Part shown: in pieces, positions 1-5,474 of the stretch | Numbering within the stretch: position 1 is the stretch's first letter | Layout of the letters: the number at the start of each line of letters is the position of its first letter | Origin: an uncultured Paraprevotella sp. | GTDB lineage: Bacteria > Bacteroidota > Bacteroidia > Bacteroidales > Bacteroidaceae | Direction of reading: 5' to 3' | Assembly: GCA_910584955.1 (NCBI GenBank) | Contig: CAJUDC010000052.1 | Span: forward strand, 1-15,144 | Length of the DNA: 15,144 bases | The notes under the pieces: generated by a model | What the model saw: only the letters and a program-made list of their open reading frames with translations | Told to the model about the DNA's origin: nothing | Databases searched by the model: none | Program-made: the position numbers and the translations under genes

Positions 1-112
1 TCAGGTAGGTGGTTGGTTCCGGACGGTTGGTCGGAATCGTGTCTGTGGCGGCTTTGCCGCTTGCAGACAGCAGGATGCCCAGTATCAGGACTATTCTCTT
101 GGTGTTGTTCAT
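1..112 (-). CDS. N-terminus of an exported protein, cut by the window edge
   Basis: An ATG at 112-110 opens a reading frame that stays open to the window edge, giving 37 codons. The N-terminus begins MNNTKRIVLILGILLSASG: a short basic stretch (Lys5, Arg6), a hydrophobic core of about 10 residues, then small residues. This is a typical Sec signal peptide, with possible cleavage around residues 18-22. No cysteine is present at the cleavage region, so it is not a lipoprotein. After it comes a Thr/Pro-rich stretch (TDTIPTNRPEPTTYL), as is common at the start of mature exported proteins. The family cannot be told from this fragment. The call of an exported protein is an inference from the signal peptide. 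Confidence 0.6.
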   Translation of the reverse strand, partial: MNNTKRIVLILGILLSASGKAATDTIPTNRPEPTTYL

Positions 113-951
113 AGCAGGGCGGTTTAGGGTGCTTCGTTTATTAATTAAATGAACTCGGCAATAAAGATAGCAAGAAATGACGAGAAAAAAAGGATGATAT
201 AAATTTATTTTCGTTGCTATTACTATAGCATTTGTTTTCCGGCGCCGGGCGAGGTGATGTTTATCATCTGGGTTTTTGTGAGTAGTCGGAAGCGGGAAAG
301 CGTGACCGGACTATTTTGTAAAATATTTTAGGCAACCTTTGCAAGGGATGCTCCCTTTCGGGCATGCCGTCCGCTTTGCCGGGAAGGTTTTTTGAGGGTG
401 CGGTTTTCGTCGGATTTGGTAAGATTTCGTTTTTTGCGTATACCGGATAAAAGTTTTTTCGTGATGAAATATGTGTTCGGACAAGGAGCCGTCTGTCGGC
501 GGAGCGGATCCCGGGAGCATGAGTTGCGCATCTCTTTGTTCTCCTTTCCCGATTTCGGGAAGGAGGGCGAGGGAAGAAAAGCAATTTTATGCCGGGGAGG
601 CGAAAAGGGGGCGTGCGCCACAAATCGACGCGATGCGCGCCCCGAAAAAAAGTCATGAGCTATTCGTAAATTTTTCGTGAGCACCATTCGGGCACTTTTT
701 CCTCTTTGGTCTTTGTTTTTATCTGGATGGATTTGTTTTTCAGACAGGAAAAACACGCTTATCATTCTGAATAATAATGATGTAAGTCGATTTTTACCGT
801 CTGAGATTCTGATATTTTCTTTTTCCTTGCCTCCGGTATGGCTCTGCGCGATTCTGAAAAGGAGTAAAAAGAGGGGTTGCCGACGATTTTTCTTGTCGGT
901 AGCAGGAGACGGTAGGGTGGGGATGTTGAGAGTGTAAAAATAATTTCACAG
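113..951. other. Long intergenic region with hairpins and no convincing gene
   Basis: About 840 bases lie between the exported-protein start and the deoC terminator. Open frames of 60-145 codons occur on both strands, but they overlap one another, are rich in Arg/Ser/Pro/Lys and show no domain, so I do not call them. What is visible is secondary structure. AAGGGA/TCCCTT (343-348/352-357) sits inside an outer AACCTT/AAGGTT pair (334-339/384-389) that is followed by a T run. CTCCTTTCCCGA pairs with TCGGGAAGGAG (541-552/555-565) with one bulged T. A two-part stem GGGGC..GCGC/GCGCGCCCC (608-618/635-643) has an inner ATCG/CGAT. CCGACGA pairs with TTGTCGG (880-886/893-899). The stretch beside the left gene (about 113-240) is AT-rich and presumably holds its promoter; TATCTTTA at 169-162 on the minus strand is a weak -7 match. 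Confidence 0.5.
705..735 (+). promoter_or_regulatory. Possible Bacteroidetes-type promoter in the intergenic region
   Basis: TTTG at 705-708 and TGGATTTG at 728-735 are separated by exactly 19 bases. This fits the TTTG-N19-TAnnTTTG consensus with one mismatch (G for A at the second base of the -7 box). Transcription would start near 740 and run rightwards towards the deoC terminator hairpin, whose plus-strand side is followed by six Ts (1003-1008). No gene lies downstream in this direction, so the product, if any, would be a small RNA of about 270 bases. One matching site in an 800-base T-rich region could arise by chance. Confidence 0.25.
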
Positions 952-954
952 CAT

Positions 955-997
955 AAAAAAAACGGCGTTCGCCCGATTTTTGACAGACGAACGCCGT
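955..997 (-). terminator. Rho-independent terminator of the deoC operon
   Basis: A perfect 10-bp inverted repeat, ACGGCGTTCG (962-971) and CGAACGCCGT (988-997), has a 16-base loop. Read on the minus strand, the stem runs into eight Us (955-962), 26 bases after the deoC stop codon. On the plus strand the stem is followed after five bases by six Ts (1003-1008), so it may also stop rightward transcription. Confidence 0.9.
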
Positions 998-1022
998 GTA
1001 GCTTTTTTCGGTAGCGGGCGGA

Positions 1023-1940
1023 TTAGAAGAATTTCGTTTCCTGTCCCACAACTTCGCTCAGCAGCAGATTGGCCAGCCGGCTGGTGCCCAGACGGAGCCA
1101 CTGGTTGGTGAGCCATTGTTCGCCCAGCACCTCTTTCACGATAGTATAGTACACCAGCGCGTCGTGTACCGTGTTCAGTCCGCCTGCCGGTTTGAATCCG
1201 ATTTGTATGCCCGTCTGGTCGTAATACTCCTTTATGGCCTGACACATCACGTAGGCGGCTTCCGGTGTGGCTGCCGGGCTTTCCTTGCCGGTGGAGGTCT
1301 TGATGTAATCTGCGCCGGCATACATGGCCAGCAGGGATGCTTTCTTGATGTTTGAAGCCGTCTTCAGGCAGCCTGTTTCCAGAATCACCTTCATCTTCTT
1401 GTCGCCACAGGTGGCCTTCAGTTCGCTGATTTCATCGCATACCGTTTCGTAGTCGCCGCTGAGAAATTTTCCTACCGACATGACGATGTCTATCTCCGTG
1501 GCTCCGTCGTGAACGGCCAGTGCCGTCTCGGCCACCTTTACTTCGATGAGCGCTTGCGACGACGGGAAACTGCCCGATACGCAGGCTACCTCGACGCCTT
1601 CTACCTCGAGCGACTGGCTGACGATGGAGGCAAAGCAGGGGTATACGCAGATGGTGGCCACGTGCGGCAGGTCGGGGTAGGTGGATTCGAATTCGTTCAC
1701 ACGCTCGGTGAAGCGGAGCACGCTCTCTTCGCTGTCGGTGGTCTTCAGGGTGGTGAGTTCCACGCTTCCCATCAGGAATTTCTTCACTTCGGGAGTGTCG
1801 TTTTCGGGTACTTTTTCAGCAATTAGCTTGGCCACGGCTGCCTTTACCTGCTCGTCGTCAACTTCGGTATTGTACTTGCACAAAGCCTGTTCGTACTTGT
1901 TTTTTTCCTCGTGCTGAGGGTGATGATGATGTTCGCACAT
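1023..1940 (-). CDS. deoC: Deoxyribose-phosphate aldolase DeoC
   Basis: DeoC cleaves 2-deoxy-D-ribose 5-phosphate to glyceraldehyde 3-phosphate and acetaldehyde, the last step of deoxynucleoside catabolism in the cytoplasm. The 305-residue protein carries the class I aldolase landmarks: Asp151 in ATEIDIVMSVG, the Schiff-base Lys214 in DYIKTSTGK, and Lys250 in GFKPAGG. It is longer than the roughly 220-260 residues of many DeoC proteins because of an N-terminal extension. That extension starts with Cys2-Glu-His4-His5-His6-His7 and His10, a possible metal-binding tail. The gene starts 4 bases after the stop of the MazG-like gene, so translation is probably coupled, and a strong terminator follows. 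The identity is firm; the role of the His-rich tail is unknown. Confidence 0.95.
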   Translation of the reverse strand: MCEHHHHPQHEEKNKYEQALCKYNTEVDDEQVKAAVAKLIAEKVPENDTPEVKKFLMGSVELTTLKTTDSEESVLRFTERVNEFESTYPDLPHVATICVYPCFASIVSQSLEVEGVEVACVSGSFPSSQALIEVKVAETALAVHDGATEIDIVMSVGKFLSGDYETVCDEISELKATCGDKKMKVILETGCLKTASNIKKASLLAMYAGADYIKTSTGKESPAATPEAAYVMCQAIKEYYDQTGIQIGFKPAGGLNTVHDALVYYTIVKEVLGEQWLTNQWLRLGTSRLANLLLSEVVGQETKFF

Positions 1941-1944
1941 AGTG

Positions 1945-2268
1945 TTATTGCAGTTTGATGTTGTTTTTATGTCGTTCTTTATCGCGTCGGGTTTTCTTTT
2001 CGATGCTTTTCAGCAGCGCCTTTTCCAGGTTCACGCCGGTTTGGTTGGCCAGGCAGATCAGTACCCACAGCACGTCGGCCATTTCTTCTTCGGGATCGGT
2101 ATTTTCGCCCGGTTTAAAACTCTGGTCGCCGTATTTTCGGGCCATGACGCGTGCCAGTTCGCCCACTTCCTCGGTGAGGCAGGCCATGTTGGTGAGTTCG
2201 TTGAAATAACGCACGCCATAGGTGCGTATCCATTGGTCTACGTGTTGCTGGGCTTCGTCGAGTGTCAT
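1945..2268 (-). CDS. Small MazG-like nucleotide pyrophosphohydrolase
   Basis: This is a 107-residue, mostly helical protein with the metal-binding signature of all-alpha NTP pyrophosphatases: E34-x2-E37 in LTEEVGEL, then E62-x2-D65 in EEEMADVLWVL. Family members hydrolyse (d)NTPs to monophosphates and pyrophosphate and remove unwanted nucleotides. The single-domain length matches the short MazG-like proteins rather than the roughly 260-residue two-domain E. coli MazG. The start codon follows the dtd stop after a single base (TAA-A-ATG), and deoC starts 4 bases after its stop, so the three genes form one transcription unit. The preferred substrate cannot be read from the sequence. A nucleotide-sanitising role beside a deoxyribose catabolic gene is an inference. 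Confidence 0.88.
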   Translation of the reverse strand: MTLDEAQQHVDQWIRTYGVRYFNELTNMACLTEEVGELARVMARKYGDQSFKPGENTDPEEEMADVLWVLICLANQTGVNLEKALLKSIEKKTRRDKERHKNNIKLQ

Positions 2269-2269
2269 T

Positions 2270-2722
2270 TTATTCTTTGTTTTTAGTGTCCATACAAATG
2301 GTTACGGGGCCGTCGTTGAGCAGTTCCACTTTCATGTCGGCGCCGAACTCTCCGGTCTGTACCGGGCGTCCGCTTTCCGTGCCGAGGCGTTGGCAGAACG
2401 CCTCGTAGAGCGGAACGGCAGTGGCGTGGCCGGCTGCCCGGATATAAGAGGGGCGGTTGCCTTTTTTGTACGATGCCATTAGGGTAAACTGGCTCACTAC
2501 GATGATTTCTCCGCCCGTTTCTACGATGCTTTTGTTCATTACTCCCGCCTCGTCGTCGAAGATACGCAGGCCGGCTATCTTACGGCACAGCCAGGCTGCA
2601 TCTTCCAGGGTGTCGGCCTCTTCGATGCCTAATAAAATAAGGAGCCCGGGGCCGATACCGGCTTTACGTGCCCCGTTGATGGTTACGGAGGCGTGGCTGA
2701 CACGCTGTATGACCGTTCTCAT
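2270..2722 (-). CDS. dtd: D-aminoacyl-tRNA deacylase (Dtd)
   Basis: Dtd hydrolyses D-aminoacyl-tRNAs (D-Tyr and others), and glycine mischarged on tRNA-Ala, so that D-residues do not enter proteins. The 150-residue length is normal for the family. The start MRTVIQRVSHASV is typical. The two active-site motifs are present: SQFTL (about residues 97-101), and NDGPVTI near residues 136-142, which holds the Gly-cisPro pair that rejects L-aminoacyl-tRNA. The gene sits 183 bp downstream of uvrC and is followed after one base by the MazG-like gene. I found no consensus promoter in the 183-bp spacer, which holds a 10-bp palindrome GCATATATGC (2771-2780) and two small competing hairpins (2810-2839). 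Confidence 0.95.
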   Translation of the reverse strand: MRTVIQRVSHASVTINGARKAGIGPGLLILLGIEEADTLEDAAWLCRKIAGLRIFDDEAGVMNKSIVETGGEIIVVSQFTLMASYKKGNRPSYIRAAGHATAVPLYEAFCQRLGTESGRPVQTGEFGADMKVELLNDGPVTICMDTKNKE

Positions 2723-2905
2723 GGTTCGTTTGCTTTCGGTGTATTTTTATACAATATTCGGGAAAAAAACGCATATATGCAAGTCGTTTTCCATAAAAAT
2801 CAAGAGACTGGAGAACGTCTTCCGCTCTCCGGTGTGGAGGTCTCGAAGGCCTGTTGGGGAATGATGGGGAGCGGATTTTTGAATGGATGTTTTCTTAATC
2901 GATTG

Positions 2906-4738
2906 TTATTCAATTCTTTTTGTGAGGGCTTCTTGTATAGTTTTGGCTTTGGAGGGGCCTACCAGTTCTGCCAGTTCCTCAAACGATGCCTCGCGGATGC
3001 GCTTCACGCTTTTGAACTTACGCAGCAGGGTGGTTTTGGTCACCCGACCGATGCCTTTTATGCTGTCCAGTTCCGATGCGATCTGGTGCTTGCTGCGTTT
3101 GTCGCGGTGAAAGGAGATGGCAAAGCGGTGCACTTCGTCCTGGATCTGGGTGAGGAGGCGAAACACGGGGCTGTCCGTTTTCAGGCCGATCACCGCCGGG
3201 GGAAATCCGAACAGGAGTTCGTTGGTGCGGTGGCGGTCGTCCTTGGCCAGGCCGGCTATCGGAATATGCAGATGCAGCTCGTTCTCGATCACCTGGCGGA
3301 CCACTTCCATCTGGCCTTTTCCGCCGTCGGTGATGATCAGATCCGGCAGGGGCGACTGCTCCTCCAGCGCGCGGGTGTAGCGGCGGCGTACGACTTCCTG
3401 CATCGAGGCGTAGTCATCGGGGCCCGTGACCGTTTTGATGTTGTATTTACGGTAGTCGGCCTTGCTGGGCTTGCATTTTTTGAAGACGACACAGGCCGCT
3501 ACAGCGTCACTGCCCGAGATGTTGGAGTTGTCGAAACATTCGATTTGCAGGGGCAGATTCTCTAGCTTCAGCTGGTTCTGTATCTCTTTCATCAAGCGTA
3601 CGCTTTTCTGTTCGGGGTTCAGTTTTTCGGCTTGTTTCAAGCGGTCGGCCTTGTATTGTTTGACGTTCAGTTGCGACAGCTCCAGCAGTTTTTTCTTGTC
3701 GCCTCGCTGCGGTATGACGAACTCCGCATTTTCCAGATCCAAGTCCACGGGGAAGGGCACGATAATTTCTCGCGACTGGCTTTGGTAGCGGTTGCGCATC
3801 TCTGCGATGCCCAGTGTGAGCAGCTCTTCGGGCGATTCATTCAGCCGTTTTTTATATTCGAAAGTAAAGGCTTGGTTGATGCACCCGTTCGTCACGTGCA
3901 GGTAGTTGATGTAAGCGTTCTGCTCGTCGTCTTCGATGGAAAATACGTCGATATTGTGCAGGATATTGCTTACCACCTCGCTCTTGCTCCGATAATTTTC
4001 AAGCAGATCGTATTTCTGTTTGAGCAGTTGCGCCTCTTCAAAGCGCATTTCTTCGGCCAATGAGCGCATTTCGGCGAGTATCCTTCGTTCGATGTCCCCC
4101 GTATTCCCTTTCAGGATTTCTTTGGCTTCCTGTATGTTTTTCATATATTCCTCGTGGCTTTGGCGACCGATGCAGGGACCCATGCAGTTCTTGATGTGGT
4201 ATTCGAGACACACGGAGAATTTGCCGTTTCGGATATTCTCCGGTGTGAGAGGCAGGTGGCAGGTGCGGAGCGGGTAGAGGCGTTTGATAAGTTCCAGCAG
4301 CGACTGGAGCGTAGGGTAATGGCTGTACGGTCCGTAGTAGGTGGAACCGTTGCGGGGAGTTTGTCTTGTCTTGAAAATGCGGGGGAAATATTCGTTGGTA
4401 ACGCAGATGGAAGGATACGTTTTGTCGTCCTTCAACAGCACGTTGTAGCGGGGTTTATACCGTTTGATCAGGTTGTTTTCCAGCAAAAGTGCATCCGTCT
4501 CCGTCTTCACCACAACGTATTTTATATCGCGGATTTTGCTCACCAGCATAGCGGTTTTCCGGCTTTGATGCTCCTTGCTGAAGTAGGAATATACGCGGCG
4601 GCGCAGGTTCTTGGCTTTGCCTACGTAGATGATTTCGCCCTTTTCATCCAGATACTGATAGCATCCCGGGCAGTCGGGCAGATTCAGTACGATACCCTTT
4701 AAATAGTTTTGAAGCTCGTCTTTTGATTTTGTTTCCAT
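2906..4738 (-). CDS. uvrC: Excinuclease ABC subunit C (UvrC)
   Basis: UvrC is the dual-incision nuclease of nucleotide excision repair. It joins the UvrB-DNA complex and cuts on both sides of the lesion. The 610-residue protein is complete. The GIY-YIG domain (about 15-100) carries G-C-Y 25-27, Y-V-G 38-40 and catalytic Glu87 in LLLENNL, and makes the 3' cut. Cys160, Cys177, Cys185 and Cys189 match the spacing of the [4Fe-4S] cluster ligands described for UvrC. A UVR/UvrB-binding helix pair lies near 214-249. The RNase H-like nuclease for the 5' cut shows Asp403 (CFDNSN), Asp471 (TDGGKG) and His537 (EVHRFA). Two helix-hairpin-helix motifs fill about 555-608. The gene is 145 bp downstream of apt, with a large hairpin just upstream of its start. 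Confidence 0.97.
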   Translation of the reverse strand: METKSKDELQNYLKGIVLNLPDCPGCYQYLDEKGEIIYVGKAKNLRRRVYSYFSKEHQSRKTAMLVSKIRDIKYVVVKTETDALLLENNLIKRYKPRYNVLLKDDKTYPSICVTNEYFPRIFKTRQTPRNGSTYYGPYSHYPTLQSLLELIKRLYPLRTCHLPLTPENIRNGKFSVCLEYHIKNCMGPCIGRQSHEEYMKNIQEAKEILKGNTGDIERRILAEMRSLAEEMRFEEAQLLKQKYDLLENYRSKSEVVSNILHNIDVFSIEDDEQNAYINYLHVTNGCINQAFTFEYKKRLNESPEELLTLGIAEMRNRYQSQSREIIVPFPVDLDLENAEFVIPQRGDKKKLLELSQLNVKQYKADRLKQAEKLNPEQKSVRLMKEIQNQLKLENLPLQIECFDNSNISGSDAVAACVVFKKCKPSKADYRKYNIKTVTGPDDYASMQEVVRRRYTRALEEQSPLPDLIITDGGKGQMEVVRQVIENELHLHIPIAGLAKDDRHRTNELLFGFPPAVIGLKTDSPVFRLLTQIQDEVHRFAISFHRDKRSKHQIASELDSIKGIGRVTKTTLLRKFKSVKRIREASFEELAELVGPSKAKTIQEALTKRIE

Positions 4739-4757
4739 ATTCTTTGGGGAAGAAGAA

Positions 4758-4803
4758 TCCGCATCCGCTGTTATGTGGCGGAGGGCATAACGGTGGATGC
4801 GGA
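4758..4803 (-). promoter_or_regulatory. Long hairpin immediately upstream of uvrC
   Basis: The arms TCCGCATCCGCTGTTATG (4758-4775) and CATAACGGTGGATGCGGA (4786-4803) pair over 18 positions, 16 Watson-Crick and 2 G-U on the plus-strand reading, with a 10-base loop. In the uvrC transcript the structure ends 19 bases before the start codon. It is followed by TTCTTCTTCCCC rather than a U run, so it is not a standard intrinsic terminator. It could be an RNA-processing site, a translation-control element or a small repeat. Confidence 0.6.
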
Positions 4804-4815
4804 ATGTGATACGGA

Positions 4816-4855
4816 TTTCCGGTGCCGGATAGGGATCGGGAGCGTGAACCGGAAA
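4816..4855 (-). promoter_or_regulatory. Second hairpin in the apt-uvrC spacer
   Basis: TTTCCGGT (4816-4823) and ACCGGAAA (4848-4855) form a perfect 8-bp stem with a 24-base loop. It begins 28 bases after the apt stop codon and is followed, 12 bases later in the transcript, by the longer uvrC-leader hairpin. No U tract follows it. Together the two hairpins fill most of the 145-bp spacer. Confidence 0.45.
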
Positions 4856-4883
4856 GCTTATTCTGTCGGTCGGAGGCGCTTTT

Positions 4884-5414
4884 TTATACTTTCAGCAAGA
4901 TGCTTATTTCCGTCTCCGGGTCGAATACTTCGCGTCCGTTCAGACCTTCGCCGGTCAGTTCGATAATAAAGTTTATATAGGTTTTGCGGGGATGGAATTG
5001 CTGAACCAGGTTATAGGCGGCTTTCATGGAACCGCCGGTTGCCAGCAGATCGTCGTGAATCAGGACGACGTCGTTTTCGCCGATGGCGTCTTTGTGGATT
5101 TCGATGGTGTCCTTGCCGTATTCCTTCATATAGCTTTCCTGAAGCGTCTCGGCCGGTAGCTTGCCGGGTTTGCGGCACATCACAAATCCCGCGCCCAGTT
5201 TCAAAGCCAGTGCGGCACCTATGACAAAGCCTCGCGACTCGATACCTACCACTTTGGTTATTCCTTTGTCCTTGTAAATGTCATAGAGTTCGTTGACCAT
5301 AATCTTCAAGCATTTTGGATTCTTGAACAAGGTACTCACGTCTTTGAACTGTATGCCGGGAATAGGAAAGTCCGGCACGTTTCGCAAATTTTTCAATAAT
5401 GTTTCGTTATTCAT
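4884..5414 (-). CDS. apt: Adenine phosphoribosyltransferase
   Basis: Apt makes AMP and pyrophosphate from adenine and PRPP, a one-step purine salvage reaction in the cytoplasm. The 176-residue length is standard. The PRPP-binding loop VVLIHDDLLATGGS spans residues 116-129. The adenine-side and flexible-loop motifs ESRGF (59-63) and RKPGKLP (81-87) are both intact. The N-terminus (NVPDFPIPGIQFKD) is typical of bacterial Apt. The gene starts 60 bp after the mnmG stop, and that spacer contains a parS-like palindrome. No separate -7 box is visible, so it is probably read through from mnmG. Confidence 0.96.
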   Translation of the reverse strand: MNNETLLKNLRNVPDFPIPGIQFKDVSTLFKNPKCLKIMVNELYDIYKDKGITKVVGIESRGFVIGAALALKLGAGFVMCRKPGKLPAETLQESYMKEYGKDTIEIHKDAIGENDVVLIHDDLLATGGSMKAAYNLVQQFHPRKTYINFIIELTGEGLNGREVFDPETEISILLKV

Positions 5415-5447
5415 AACCAGTCGATTAATTACTTATAGTTTGAGTAT

Positions 5448-5463
5448 TGTTTCACGTGGAACG
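5448..5463. other. parS-like ParB-binding palindrome
   Basis: The 16-mer TGTTTCACGTGGAACG matches the broadly conserved chromosomal parS sequence TGTTTCACGTGAAACA at 14 of 16 positions. Each half follows one of the known half-site variants: TGTTTCAC on the left and a GTGGAAC right half as in TGTTCCACGTGGAACA. It lies 11 bases past the mnmG stop and 33 bases before the apt start. In many bacteria mnmG (gidA) is close to oriC and parAB, where parS sites cluster. ParB binding is inferred from the sequence only. Confidence 0.55.
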
Positions 5464-5474
5464 CATATACCCGA

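Noticed and set aside
328..765. 130- to 145-codon open frames on the minus strand in the intergenic region
   Set aside because: They overlap each other and plus-strand frames, have low-complexity basic composition, no domain and no good promoter. Hairpins in the same stretch explain the base pattern as well.
12..951. tmRNA, RNase P, SRP or riboswitch in the left intergenic region
   Set aside because: I looked for their conserved sequence blocks and recognised none, so no RNA family is named.
3890..3900. Other CACGTG-containing sites (also near 1659, 8107, 9813, 13206) as further parS candidates
   Set aside because: They share only the CACGTG core or part of it; the flanking GTT/AAC arms are missing.
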